Source: Nocardioidaceae bacterium
Lineage (GTDB): Bacteria > Actinomycetota > Actinomycetes > Propionibacteriales > Nocardioidaceae
Direction: 5' to 3'
DNA: 54,403 nucleotides
NCBI GenBank assembly: GCA_029266455.1
Contig: JAQSWV010000013.1
Location: forward strand, 1 to 54,403
Of this stretch, positions 1-17,614 are shown in pieces (the stretch's first letter is position 1; the number at the start of each line of letters is the position of its first letter). The translations under genes and the position numbers were made by a program. The notes beneath the pieces are model-generated. The model was not told the origin of the DNA. It made no database searches and saw nothing but the letters and a program-made list of their open reading frames with translations.

Positions 1-363
<363 letters not shown>

Positions 364-585
364 ATCTACGAACTGCGTCCCCAAGGGAACCTGCGTCCGT
401 CAACAGTTGACCCTGACAAGTTGATCACTTGTCAAAGGAATCCGTCGTCGTCCGGGCCGAGACCCGGGCGTCGACGGGGCGTTATCTGTTCGTCGTCGAC
501 TTTTGGCACACTGTTGAGTTCTCAAGGATCACGCGCGCACCGTCTCGGTCAGCCGTGAGGCATCCCGCTCCGGGGCAACTGTCTT
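364..585 (-). other. rRNA operon leader with antitermination/processing signals
   Basis: Transcribed spacer between promoter P2 and mature 16S. It carries the TTGAGAACTCAACAGTGTGC block (505-525) typical of actinobacterial rRNA leaders, which is linked in that group to boxA-type antitermination and processing. Closer to the 16S are two clean inverted repeats: TGACAAGT/ACTTGTCA around a 5-base loop (414-434) and GTCAAC-A-GTTGAC (399-411). These are likely RNase processing stems. No gene is expected here; the open frames across it are chance. Confidence 0.75.
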
Positions 586-614
586 ACCTTACCGAGCACG
601 GGCCAGCCGGTCAA
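586..614 (-). promoter_or_regulatory. rRNA promoter P2 (near)
   Basis: Minus-strand -35 TTGACC (609-614), 17-base spacer, -10 TAAGGT (586-591). It is a near-consensus housekeeping sigma promoter about 220 bases upstream of mature 16S, a usual distance for rRNA promoters. Confidence 0.8.
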
Positions 615-756
615 ACCCGGCCACATGACACCTGCTCTGGCCTGATCCTGGGATCCGTCTCGGGAGCTGCTGCTCCCTCGCGGTCAGATCAGGCTCCACC
701 GGAGTCGAGCACCCGGCCTGAGACCTTGTGCTCCGCCACATCCAGCGCCGACCAAA

Positions 757-785
757 ACTCTAGGCAGGGTTCGAACCTGAGTCAA
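757..785 (-). promoter_or_regulatory. rRNA promoter P1 (distal)
   Basis: Minus-strand -35 TTGACT (780-785), exactly 17 bases, then -10 TAGAGT (757-762). Together with P2 it forms the tandem-promoter arrangement common for actinobacterial rRNA operons. It lies about 135 bases downstream of the tyrS stop codon. Confidence 0.75.
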
Positions 786-799
786 ATCTTCCATGGTGT

Positions 800-820
800 G
801 GGGCGGGCCACGCCTGCCCC
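800..820 (-). terminator. possible tyrS terminator hairpin
   Basis: GGGGC-A-GGC stem, GTG loop and matching arm, with one mismatch in nine pairs, placed about 100 bases after the tyrS stop and just before rRNA promoter P1. There is no U tract, which is usual for high-GC actinobacterial terminators but leaves the call tentative. Confidence 0.4.
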
Positions 821-920
821 ACGGCGCGTCGGCTTGTCAGCCGTCGACAATCCGTGCGATGGGTCGCTCCGAGTCACCGCGTCCACTCCTGGCCGCTCGT
901 GCCCACGTCACGCGCCGACG

Positions 921-2195
921 TCACGCCCCCAGGACATCGACGACACCCACCGAGCGCTTGCCCTTGCGGACGACAAGAAAGCGGTCGTGCAGGAGGGCAG
1001 CCGGGGGCAGCGGGTCGTCGGGCGCGGTCACCCGCTCGTTGTTGACGTAGGCCCCACCCTCCTGAACGGCGCGCCGGGCCTGGCTGCGGCTGGCGGCGAG
1101 ACCGGTGGCGACGAGGGCGTCGACGACGCTCGGCAGTCCTTGTCCGCGCTCCACGCTGGCATGCGGCGCCTCCGCGAGGGCAGCGGCGAGTGTGGCCTCC
1201 GGCAGGGCGGCCAGGTCCCCGCGGCCGAACAGCGCCTGCGCGGCCTGTTCGGCGTGCAGCCGCTCGGCGTCCCCGTGCACCAGAGCGGTCACGTCGGCGG
1301 CGAGAACGCGCTGGGCCAGCCGGGCCGAGGGGCGCTGCTCGTGGTCGGCCATCACCTGGTCGATCTCCTCCAGCGACCGGAACGAGAAGATGCGCAGATA
1401 CGTGCCCACCATGGAGTCCTCGGCGTGCAGCCAGAACTGGTGGAAGGCGTACGGGCTCATCAGCTCCGGGTCCAGCCACAGGGTCCCGGTCTCGGTCTTG
1501 CCGTACTTGGTCCCGTCCGCCTTGGTGACCAGTGGCGTCGCCAGGGCATGCACCTGGGCACCCTCGGCCCGACGGATCAGCTCAACGCCGGCAGTGATGT
1601 TCCCCCACTGGTCGCTGCCGCCGCTCTGCAGCCGGCAGCCGTGCCGGCGGAACAGCTCGAGATAGTCCATCGACTGCAGCAGCACGTAGCTGAACTCCGT
1701 GTAGCTGATGCCCGCCTCCAGGCGGGATCGGACGACGTCGCGCCCGAGCATCCGGTTGACCGGGAAGTGCTTGCCGATGTCGCGGAGGAAGTCCAGGGTC
1801 GAGAGCGAGGCGGTCCAGTCCAGGTTGTTGACCACGCGGGCGGCGTTGTCGCCGTCCAGGTCCACCAGCCGCGAGACCTGCCCCCGGATTCGTTCCACCC
1901 AGCCGGCGACGACCTCGGCGCTGTTCAGTGTGCGCTCACCGGTCGCCTTGGGGTCGCCGATGAGTCCGGTGGCGCCTCCCACCAGGATCAAGGGACGATG
2001 GCCGGCCTGCTGCAGCCGTTTCGCGGTGACCAGCTGGACGAGGTTTCCCATGTGCAGGCTCGGCGCCGTCGGGTCGAAGCCCACGTAGAACGTCACCGGT
2101 CCCCGGTCCAGCTCGGCACGCAGCGCGTCGCGATCGGTCGTGTGCGCGAGCAGTCCGCGCCCGTCGAGATCGTCCAGCACGTGCGTGGGCACCAC
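921..2195 (-). CDS. tyrS: tyrosyl-tRNA synthetase
   Basis: Charges tRNA-Tyr with tyrosine in the cytoplasm. The protein is 424 residues, normal for bacterial class I TyrRS. The HIGH motif appears as HMGN at residues 48-51 within the PSLHMGNL context, and the KMSKS loop as KYGKT near residue 230, as in the TyrRS-S subfamily. The last ~70 residues form an S4 RNA-binding domain (the RRAVQEGGAYVNNERV region). The GTG start at 2195 has a good upstream AGGAGG-type site. It follows mpg and the arginine operon on the same strand and lies just upstream of the rRNA operon, a common actinobacterial arrangement. No T-box-like leader was seen. Confidence 0.97.
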   Translation of the reverse strand: MVPTHVLDDLDGRGLLAHTTDRDALRAELDRGPVTFYVGFDPTAPSLHMGNLVQLVTAKRLQQAGHRPLILVGGATGLIGDPKATGERTLNSAEVVAGWVERIRGQVSRLVDLDGDNAARVVNNLDWTASLSTLDFLRDIGKHFPVNRMLGRDVVRSRLEAGISYTEFSYVLLQSMDYLELFRRHGCRLQSGGSDQWGNITAGVELIRRAEGAQVHALATPLVTKADGTKYGKTETGTLWLDPELMSPYAFHQFWLHAEDSMVGTYLRIFSFRSLEEIDQVMADHEQRPSARLAQRVLAADVTALVHGDAERLHAEQAAQALFGRGDLAALPEATLAAALAEAPHASVERGQGLPSVVDALVATGLAASRSQARRAVQEGGAYVNNERVTAPDDPLPPAALLHDRFLVVRKGKRSVGVVDVLGA

Positions 2196-2408
2196 GGCCT
2201 CCTGCCTGGTGGGAACGGTTGATGCCCCCCAGCCTGCCCGACGCCCTCCCGGGCGGGCGAACCCGGCACTCCGCAGGTCGACGGTCTGACCGCCGGCGGC
2301 TTTCCCGCGACCCCCCGCAGGATCGGGCCGTTCCTGGCGGGCAGCTCAGCGGGGGCTGAGGGGGAAGCGCGAGGGAGGAGCGGAGGAGCGGGCGGACTGC
2401 GGCGGCAG

Positions 2409-8456
<6,048 letters not shown>

Positions 8457-8460
<4 letters not shown>

Positions 8461-9421
8461 GGCTGCCTCCGAGAGCCGGTCCGGAGCGCGGTGCGGATAC
8501 GGGTCTCCGCCCCGGGCAGCACCTGCGTGCCCACGCCGTCGTCGGTGAAGATCTCGAGCAGCACCGAGTGGGGTTCCCGGCCGTCGACCACCGTGGCCCG
8601 GGCCACACCGCCCCGGACGGCGTTCAGCACGGCGGCCATCTTGGGAAGCATGCCGGTCGAGAGCGTCGGCATGAGCTCGGCCAGCGCCTCCGGCGCGATG
8701 GTGCCCACGACGTCGTCGCTCTCGGGCCAGTTCACGTACAGGCCCTCGACATCGGTGAGCACGATGAGCTTCTCCGCATCAAGCGCCACGGCGAGGGCGG
8801 CCGCCGCGGTGTCGGCGTTGATGTTGAGCACCTGACCGTCGGCGTCGGGTGCCACGCCGGACACCACCGGGATCCGCCCGGCTTCGATGAGGTCGAGCAC
8901 CGCCTCCGGGCGCACGCCGACGACCTCGCCGACGAGCCCGAGGTCGACCTCCTCACCGTCGACGGCAACCGACGTGCGCTCTGCGGTGAACAGGCCGGCG
9001 TCCTCCCCCGACAGCCCGACCGCGAGGGATCCGTGCTGGTTGAGCAGGCCCACGAGCTCGCGGCCCACCTGCCCCACCAGCACCATCCGGACCACCTCGA
9101 GCGCCTCGGGCGTCGTGACCCGCAGCCCGGCACGGAACTGCGACTCGATACCGAGCCGCGACAGCATCGTCGAGATCTGCGGGCCGCCACCGTGCACGAC
9201 GACGGGGCGGAACCCGGCGTAGCGCAGGAACACGATGTCCTCCGCGAAGGCCCGGCGCAGGTCGTCGTCGACCATGGCGTTCCCGCCGTACTTCACCACG
9301 ATCGTCTTGCCGTGGTAGCGCTTCATCCATGGCAGCGCCTCCGCGAGCGTGGCTGCCTTCGCGGTGGCGAGCTCCCACTCGGCCGGCGACTTGCCCCTGG
9401 TGGGTGCCGGCATCTGGACGC

Positions 9422-9425
<4 letters not shown>
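8457..9425 (-). CDS. argB: acetylglutamate kinase
   Basis: Phosphorylates N-acetylglutamate, usually the arginine-feedback-controlled step. It has 322 residues. The amino-acid kinase signatures are intact: VVKYGGNAM (nucleotide site), [10 protein letters not shown] (substrate-binding glycines) and the C-terminal [12 protein letters not shown] segment. The ~30-residue N-terminal stretch before the first strand includes a helix ([20 protein letters not shown]) like the N-terminal helix of hexameric, arginine-inhibited NAGKs. Feedback inhibition is therefore likely by inference. ATG start and stop both sit in 4-base overlaps. Confidence 0.97.
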
Positions 9426-11676
<2,251 letters not shown>

Positions 11677-11710
11677 ACCAGGCATGCGAGCACGGGATAC
11701 CGTCCACGCC

Positions 11711-12523
11711 ATGACCGCTTCGCTTCGCCTGCCGAGTCGCGACTACCTTGCCTTCCTCGACTCGGAGTCGGCGCGCTTCACCGACATGCTGACGCGGGCC
11801 GACCCTGCCGGGACGGTGCCCTCGTGCCCGGACTGGAGTGCCGCCGACCTGCTCTGGCACCTCACCGAGGTGCAGTGGTTCTGGGGGTCGATCGTGGGCC
11901 GTGAGCTGCACGACCCGGCCGATGCCGAGTCCGACAAGCCGCAACGCCCGGCGAGCTACGAGGCACTGCTGGGCCTTCAGCTCGAGGCGACCGAACGCCT
12001 GCTGACCGCACTCGGCGCCGGCGACGACGGCGACCCGGTGTGGACCTGGCTCGACGACGACCAGACCCGGGGCTTCGTCCGGCGGCGGCAGGCCCACGAG
12101 GTGCTGATCCACCGGCTCGACGCCGAGCAGCTCGTGGGTGCCGTGACGCCGCTGGACGAGGCACTGGCAGCCGACGGCGTCGACGAGGCGCTGCGCATCA
12201 TGTTCGGCGGCACGCCGGCCTGGGCGGAGTTCCGCCGGCAGGCCGGGCCGGTGACCGTGGTGTGTACCGACACCGGAGCGCGCTGGTCCACCGAGGTCGG
12301 CCGGCTGGTCGGCACCAGTCCCAGCAGCGGCGCGCAGATCGACGAGCTGTCCCTGCAGGTGCACGACGGCCGAGCGGCCGACCCGGTGGCCCAGATCGCC
12401 GGCCTGGCGGAGGCCGTGGACGCGTGGCTGTGGGGGCGGCTGCCTGCCGCGGCGGTGGACATGAGCGGCGACCCGGCCGCACTGGGTGCGTTCACCGCCG
12501 TGGTGTCAGCCGGCATCGAGTGA
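11711..12523 (+). CDS. maleylpyruvate isomerase (MDMPI/DinB-like) family protein, probably mycothiol-dependent
   Basis: 270 residues. The N-terminal half has the MDMPI/DinB four-helix pattern: SCPDWSAADLLWHLTEVQWFW with a candidate metal His near residue 51, and RRRQAHEVLIHRLDAEQ supplying an H-E-xxx-H metal pair near residue 140. The C-terminal ~90 residues resemble the MDMPI C-terminal domain. Members of this family include mycothiol-dependent isomerases and thiol transferases, but the substrate of this one cannot be told. The start is placed at ATG 11711, where family similarity begins; in-frame ATGs lie at 11651 and 11690. It is divergent from argC and shares the ARG-box region. Confidence 0.85.
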   Translation: MTASLRLPSRDYLAFLDSESARFTDMLTRADPAGTVPSCPDWSAADLLWHLTEVQWFWGSIVGRELHDPADAESDKPQRPASYEALLGLQLEATERLLTALGAGDDGDPVWTWLDDDQTRGFVRRRQAHEVLIHRLDAEQLVGAVTPLDEALAADGVDEALRIMFGGTPAWAEFRRQAGPVTVVCTDTGARWSTEVGRLVGTSPSSGAQIDELSLQVHDGRAADPVAQIAGLAEAVDAWLWGRLPAAAVDMSGDPAALGAFTAVVSAGIE

Positions 12524-12612
12524 GACCGGCACCGCCGTGCCTGTCAACGGACGCGTCATGGGGCCAGGCTTGGGACCGCGCCGTGACCGCCGAATGGGCC
12601 CACCGGAGACCT

Positions 12613-12630
12613 TGCGCCCGTGCAGGCGCA
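12613..12630. terminator. hairpin between convergent genes
   Basis: TGCGCC/GGCGCA six-pair stem with a six-base loop, ten bases beyond the pheT stop and in the only gap between the convergent MDMPI-family gene and pheT. It could serve both strands. There is no U tract. Confidence 0.35.
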
Positions 12631-12640
12631 GTCCCCGAGG

Positions 12641-15232
12641 TCAGTCGCGCAGCGTGGCGCCGAGCTGCTCTGCCGCAGCCGCGACCGCTGCCTGGCGGGC
12701 GGCCGCCACCTCGTCGTCGGTGAGCGTGCGGTCCGGTGCCCGGAACCGCAGCGCGTACGCCAGCGACTTCCGCCCGGATGGCACCTGCTCGCCGGTGTAG
12801 ACGTCGAACAGCCTGATCGACTCCAGCAGGGGTCCGGCACCCTGCCGCAGCGCCGCCTCGACATCGCCGGCGGGCACCGCGGTATCGACCACCAGAGCGA
12901 CGTCGGCCTTGGCCACCGGCATGGTCGAGAAGACGGGGGCGGGACGCACCTCCGGCGCGGCGGCCACCAGCCGGTCGACGTCGACCTCGGCGTACGCCGT
13001 GCGCTCCGGGAGCCCGAACGACCGGCACACCCGCGGATGCAGCTCGCCGGCGTGCCCCACGACCACCTCGTCGCCGGTCCCCGGGATCGCGATGCTGGCG
13101 CACCGCCCGGGATGCCAGGGGGCGGCCACGTCGGCGGCGACCGTCGCCTGCAGCCCCAGCAGGCGGGCCACCTCGCGCACCGCACCGACCGCCTCGGCCC
13201 ATTGCCCCGCCTGTGCACCGACCGGAGCGGCCGAGGTGCCGGGGTGACCGCTCACCACGACGGCGAGGTGGTACGGCTGGTGCGGGACGGCGGCGTCGAG
13301 GGCTGCCAGCTCGGCGGCCGTGGGCGCCCGGTCCACCGGCAGCACGGGCGCAGGAGGCGGTGGCCAGGCGTCGGGCCGGAACACCCGCGCGAGCAGGAAG
13401 AGCCGGCTGTCGGGGAAGCCGCGCCCGACGTTGCGCGCCAGCACCTTGAGCAGGGCCGGGGCCAACGTGGTGTGCAGGAGAGGTTCGCGTTCGGACAGCG
13501 GGTTGGCCACGCGGGCGGCCGTACGACGCGGGTCGTCGGCGGGCAGACCCAGGGCGTCGAGGTCGGCGTCGCCGACGAACGGGTACGCCACCACCTCGGT
13601 GAACCCGGCTCCGGCGAGACCGCTCCCGACGCGGCGACGCAGTCGCTGCGCGGTCGTCAGGCCGCGGCCGGCCGGCGCCGTCGGCAGCACCGACGGCACC
13701 CGGTCGTACCCGACCACCCGGGCGACCTCCTCGACCAGGTCGTAGGGGTCGGTGACGTCGGAGCGCCAGCTCGGTGGGGTGACCTTGAGGATCCCGGCCG
13801 GCGCGGCGGGGTGGCCGCCGGTGTCCCGCCCGGTGTCCGCGGTGTCGCCGGTCTCGGCGCTGCCGTCGTCGACGGCGCAGCCGACATCGCGCAGCGCCTC
13901 GACCGTCGTGGGCACGTCGACATCGATGCCCGTCACCCGCGCCGGCAGGTCGGCCGAGATGGCGATCGGAGACCGGGGCGGCACGCTGCCGACGACGGTC
14001 ATGCCCGGCTCGGTCCGGCCACCACCCAGGGCCACCAGCAGGTCGGCGACCCGCTGAGCGGCGACCGGGGGCAGACAGGGATCGACGCCGCGCTCGAAGC
14101 GCCGCGACGCCTCCGAGACCAGCTTGTGCCGCCGGGCCGCCCGGGCCGTCGTCACCGGGTCGAACGCCGCCGCCTCGATCACGACCGCGGTGGTGGCCGG
14201 CGAGATCTCGGTGGACTCGCCGCCCATCACGCCCGCCAGGCCGATCGGGCCGCGGTCATCGGTGATGAGCAGGTCCTCGTCGTCGAGTCGGCGGTCCTGT
14301 CCGTCGAGCGTGCGCAGCGTCTCGCCGGGCTGTGCCCGACGCACCACGATCGCGCCCCTGAGCCGATCCCGGTCGTACCCGTGGATGGGCTGGCCGAGCT
14401 CGAGCATCACGTAGTTGGTGACGTCGACGGCCAGCGAGATCGGCCGCATACCGGCCAGCTGGAGCCTCCGCGCGAGCCAGCGCGGTGTCGGCGCTGTCGG
14501 GTCGAAGCCGGTGACCGTGCGGGTGACGAACAGCGGACACGCATCCGGATCGGTCACCTGCACGGGGTACGAGCCGTCGTCGCCCGCCTGGACCGCCAGC
14601 CCGGCCGGGTCGCTGAACGGCACCCGGTAGCCCAGGGCGGCATCCCTCGCGACGCCGCGCAGCGACAGCGCGTAGGCCCGGTCGGGGTTGATCTCCATCT
14701 CGATGACGTGGTCGCGGATGTGCAGCAGGGCGGCGGCGTCGTCGCCGGGCTCCGCCTCGCCCGGCGTCAGCACGATGATCTCGGCAGCGTCGTCACCGAG
14801 GCCGAGCTCGGCCGCCGAGCAGATCATCCCGTCGGACACGTGGCCGTACGTCTTGCGGGCCGAGATCGTGAACCCGCCCGGCAGCACCGCACCCGGCAGG
14901 GCCACCACGACGAGGTCACCGGTGTCGAAGTTGTGGGCGCCGCAGACGATGCCGCGCCCGGCGGCACCGTCCTCACCGGACTCGACGGCAGGAGGGTTGT
15001 GCTCGGGACCGACGTCGACCCGGCACCAGTTGATGGCCTTGCCGTTCCTGTGCTCCTCCTTGTCGCGCGCCAGCACCCGTCCGACCACCAACGGCCCGGT
15101 CAGGTCGGCGCCCGGCGTGCTGAGCGCCTCGAGCTTGAGGCCGAGGCCGGTGAGCCGGGCGGCCAGCTGCGCCGGGGCGACGTCGGCGGGCAGGGCGGCG
15201 TAGTCGCGGATCCACGAGACCGGGGCGCGCAT
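12641..15232 (-). CDS. pheT: phenylalanyl-tRNA synthetase beta subunit
   Basis: Large subunit of the (alpha-beta)2 PheRS. It has 863 residues, slightly long for the family. Domains in order: N-terminal segment ([15 protein letters not shown]), EMAP-like tRNA-binding domain (~40-150, VVGRVLARDKEE...), B3/B4 editing domain (~210-390), B5 domain (~410-500, with a Gly/Asp/Thr-rich insert DDGSAETGDTADTGRDTGGH near 460), catalytic-like core, and the C-terminal FDX-ACB domain (FSTMPVAKADVALVVDTAV). ATG 15232 shares its A with the pheS stop (TGATG), so the two are translationally coupled. Confidence 0.97.
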   Translation of the reverse strand: MRAPVSWIRDYAALPADVAPAQLAARLTGLGLKLEALSTPGADLTGPLVVGRVLARDKEEHRNGKAINWCRVDVGPEHNPPAVESGEDGAAGRGIVCGAHNFDTGDLVVVALPGAVLPGGFTISARKTYGHVSDGMICSAAELGLGDDAAEIIVLTPGEAEPGDDAAALLHIRDHVIEMEINPDRAYALSLRGVARDAALGYRVPFSDPAGLAVQAGDDGSYPVQVTDPDACPLFVTRTVTGFDPTAPTPRWLARRLQLAGMRPISLAVDVTNYVMLELGQPIHGYDRDRLRGAIVVRRAQPGETLRTLDGQDRRLDDEDLLITDDRGPIGLAGVMGGESTEISPATTAVVIEAAAFDPVTTARAARRHKLVSEASRRFERGVDPCLPPVAAQRVADLLVALGGGRTEPGMTVVGSVPPRSPIAISADLPARVTGIDVDVPTTVEALRDVGCAVDDGSAETGDTADTGRDTGGHPAAPAGILKVTPPSWRSDVTDPYDLVEEVARVVGYDRVPSVLPTAPAGRGLTTAQRLRRRVGSGLAGAGFTEVVAYPFVGDADLDALGLPADDPRRTAARVANPLSEREPLLHTTLAPALLKVLARNVGRGFPDSRLFLLARVFRPDAWPPPPAPVLPVDRAPTAAELAALDAAVPHQPYHLAVVVSGHPGTSAAPVGAQAGQWAEAVGAVREVARLLGLQATVAADVAAPWHPGRCASIAIPGTGDEVVVGHAGELHPRVCRSFGLPERTAYAEVDVDRLVAAAPEVRPAPVFSTMPVAKADVALVVDTAVPAGDVEAALRQGAGPLLESIRLFDVYTGEQVPSGRKSLAYALRFRAPDRTLTDDEVAAARQAAVAAAAEQLGATLRD

Positions 15233-16335
15233 CAGACGTCAACCCCGAACGCGCGGGTGAAGCGGACGTCACCCTCGGCCATGTCACGCACGTCCTCGAT
15301 CCCGTGCCGGAACATCAGCGTACGGTCGATGCCCATCCCGAACGCGAAGCCGGTGAACTCCTCAGGGTCGACGCCGCACGCGATGAGGACGCGCGGGTTC
15401 ACCACCCCGCAGCCACCCCACTCGATCCAGCCCTCGCCCTTGCAGGTGCGGCAGCTGTCCACGGCAGGCGGCCGTGCCAGGCAGACGAAGCAGCGCAGGT
15501 CCACCTCGGCGCTCGGCTCGGTGAAGGGGAAGTACGACGGCCGGAACCGGGTGTCCACATCGGCGCCGAACATCGACCGGGCGAAGTGGTCAAGGGTGCC
15601 CTTCAGGTGCGCCATGGTGATGCCCCGGTCCACCGCGAGCCCCTCGACCTGGTGGAACACCGGCGAGTGAGTGGCGTCCGGCTCATCGGTGCGGAACACG
15701 CGACCGGGCGCCAGCACGTACACCGGCAGCGGTCGGGTCAGCAGGGCCCGCGCCTGCACCGGGGACGTGTGCGTGCGCAACAGCAGGTGCGCCTCGGGTG
15801 GATCGAGGAAGAAGGTGTCCTGCATGCTCCGGGCGGGGTGGTCGGGCCCCAGGTTGAGGGCATCGAAGTTCAGCCACTCGGCCTCGACCTCCGGGCCCTC
15901 GGCGATCTCCCAGCCCATGGCCACGAACATGTCGCCGATGCGCTCCTGGAGTGTCGTCAGCGGATGCCGGGAGCCGGGGGGCGGATCACCCAGCGTCGCC
16001 GTGACGTCGACGACCTCGTCGACCAGCATCTGCTCCTCGGCTGCGGCCTCGAGCTCGGCCAGTCGCCGGTCGAGGGCTGACCGGACCTCGGACCGTGCCT
16101 GGCCGACGCGCATCCCAGCCTGCTTGCGTGCCTGCGGGGGAAGGGAGCCGATCTCCCGGTTGGCCAGCGCCAGCGGCGAGCGATCACCGGCGTGCGCCAG
16201 CCGCACCTGCTTGAGGGCGTCCAGGGAGGTGGCCGCGGCGATCGCCGCCAGCGCCTCGTCGCGGCGACGATCGACCTCGTCGGCGTGCAGCGGGGTGACC
16301 TCGACCGGGTCGTAGTCGGTGTTCGGGCCGGACAT
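15232..16335 (-). CDS. pheS: phenylalanyl-tRNA synthetase alpha subunit
   Basis: Catalytic subunit of PheRS. It has 367 residues. The N-terminal ~100 residues form a coiled coil that contacts tRNA ([15 protein letters not shown]..., [23 protein letters not shown]). Class II motif 2 is visible as [21 protein letters not shown], and motif 3 as [17 protein letters not shown]. The ATG at 16335 has only a weak ribosome site. A TAGACT -10 lies about 45 bases upstream. Confidence 0.97.
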   Translation of the reverse strand: MSGPNTDYDPVEVTPLHADEVDRRRDEALAAIAAATSLDALKQVRLAHAGDRSPLALANREIGSLPPQARKQAGMRVGQARSEVRSALDRRLAELEAAAEEQMLVDEVVDVTATLGDPPPGSRHPLTTLQERIGDMFVAMGWEIAEGPEVEAEWLNFDALNLGPDHPARSMQDTFFLDPPEAHLLLRTHTSPVQARALLTRPLPVYVLAPGRVFRTDEPDATHSPVFHQVEGLAVDRGITMAHLKGTLDHFARSMFGADVDTRFRPSYFPFTEPSAEVDLRCFVCLARPPAVDSCRTCKGEGWIEWGGCGVVNPRVLIACGVDPEEFTGFAFGMGIDRTLMFRHGIEDVRDMAEGDVRFTRAFGVDV

Positions 16336-16378
16336 CGCTGCCTTCGGGTAGGGACACCCGGGTCCCCCGGGCTCCCGC

Positions 16379-16384
16379 AGTCTA
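16379..16384 (-). promoter_or_regulatory. candidate pheS -10 element
   Basis: TAGACT on the minus strand about 44 bases upstream of the pheS start, in the only gap before it. No convincing -35 is present at 17 bases. A CCCGGG-GGA-CCCGGG hairpin follows in the short leader. There is no attenuator peptide or T-box. Confidence 0.35.
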
Positions 16385-16445
16385 GGAAGGCCGCCGCGTG
16401 AACCGCGAACCAGTAACGCGGTGCCGCCCGGCTGTCGCGGCCCGG

Positions 16446-17501
16446 TCAGGTGTCGCGCAGGCTCTCGGGCTCGGACACCGGGAGCCAGACCCGGACCCTG
16501 GCCCCACCGGCGGCGTTGTCGAGGATGGTCACCTCACCCGCGTGGGCCTCCACGAGCCCGCGCACGATGTACAGACCCAGGCCGCTGCCGTCCTGGGCAC
16601 CCGACCGCCAGAACCGGGTGAACGCCCGGTCACGGACCGCGGTCGGCACGCCGTCGCCCTCGTCGTCGACCAGCAGGAAGACTCCGGGCGTCCCGTCGGC
16701 GGCCGGCTCCGGACCGAGGGCGACGTCGATCACGCCCTGACCGTGCCGCTGACCGTTGTCGATCAGGTTGGTCACCACCTGACTGAGCTTGTCGGCGTCG
16801 CCCCACACCTGCTGCAGGCCCTCGTGCTCGAGCACCCTGATCTGCCGTCCGCCTGCTGCCTGTGAGCTCGCCACCACGCGACCGACCAGCTGGCCCATGT
16901 CGACCGGCTCGGTACGCAGAGCCAGCCGGCCGGCGTCGATGCGTGCGGTGTCGAGCAGCTCGGTGATCAGCCTGGCCAGCCTGTCGGCGTCGGCGTCGAC
17001 CGTCTCGAGCATCAGCCGGCGCTGCTGGTCGGTGAAGCGGTCCCACTTGGCCAGCAGCGTCGCCGTGAAGCCCTTGACGCCGGTCAGCGGCGAGCGCAGC
17101 TCATGCGCCACCGTGGCCACCAGGTCGGAGCGGTCCCGGTCGAGCCGCTCGCGCCCGCGGACGTTGCGGATCCCGACGGTCACCCGGCTGACGGCACCCG
17201 ACGGCCCGCGGCGGATGATCCGACCGGTGACCAGGAGCTCGTGGCCGTCCGGGCGGTACCAGGGTCGCTCGACCAGCCGGCTACGCGTGCTCAGCCCGTC
17301 GTAGGGGCGCAGGCAGTCGTACCAGGTGTGGCCGTCGAGGTCGTCGAGGGTGACGACGTCGGCGAGGGACTGACCGACCACCCTGTCGGGGTCGCACAGG
17401 AGCATGGAGACAGCCCGGTCGTTCGCAGCGACGACGGTGCCCTGCTCGTCGGCGACGACCACCCCGTCGGGGAGATCGTGGATCTCGACCTCGTCCTGCA
17501 C
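16446..17501 (-). CDS. soluble PAS-domain sensor histidine kinase
   Basis: About 351 residues with no membrane segment. Residues ~5-115 form a PAS domain ([22 protein letters not shown]...). The HisKA dimerisation helix has the phospho-accepting His at about 133 in [11 protein letters not shown]. The HATPase domain shows the N box ([13 protein letters not shown]), G1 (DEGDGVP) and G2 (GSGLGLYIV). I prefer GTG 17501, which follows a GGTGAGG site; GTG 17528 would add nine residues. No response regulator gene is nearby, so the partner is unknown. It has its own promoter overlapping the trmH stop. The signal sensed is unknown; a small ligand or cofactor is possible. Confidence 0.9.
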   Translation of the reverse strand: MQDEVEIHDLPDGVVVADEQGTVVAANDRAVSMLLCDPDRVVGQSLADVVTLDDLDGHTWYDCLRPYDGLSTRSRLVERPWYRPDGHELLVTGRIIRRGPSGAVSRVTVGIRNVRGRERLDRDRSDLVATVAHELRSPLTGVKGFTATLLAKWDRFTDQQRRLMLETVDADADRLARLITELLDTARIDAGRLALRTEPVDMGQLVGRVVASSQAAGGRQIRVLEHEGLQQVWGDADKLSQVVTNLIDNGQRHGQGVIDVALGPEPAADGTPGVFLLVDDEGDGVPTAVRDRAFTRFWRSGAQDGSGLGLYIVRGLVEAHAGEVTILDNAAGGARVRVWLPVSEPESLRDT

Positions 17502-17585
17502 GGCTCTGTCCTCACCGGCCCTTGCCACGCGTCGACCGCCTCACCCCGTCGTCGTCCCGGCTCGACGACCGGGTCCACCCGCTGG

Positions 17586-17614
17586 AGGTTAGTCCCCGGG
17601 CAGAGGGCTGTCAG
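17586..17614 (-). promoter_or_regulatory. promoter of the histidine kinase gene
   Basis: -35 CTGACA (17609-17614), 17-base spacer, -10 TAACCT (17586-17591). The -35 contains the TGA stop of the upstream methyltransferase gene. The match to consensus is good and the leader would be about 75-80 bases. Confidence 0.65.

Noticed and set aside
429-2222. 597-codon plus-strand open frame over the rRNA leader and tyrS
   Set aside because: Covers the rRNA promoters and the antisense of tyrS; no domain and no ribosome site.
2196-2408. T-box or attenuator before tyrS
   Set aside because: No T-box core (TGGNACCGCG) or specifier stem could be found in the mpg-tyrS gap; nor in the pheS leader.
12620-15670. 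1016-codon open frame on the plus strand
   Set aside because: It is the exact antisense of pheT/pheS; its product is low-complexity (Arg, Gly, His, Pro, Val rich) and has no domain. High GC makes long antisense frames common.
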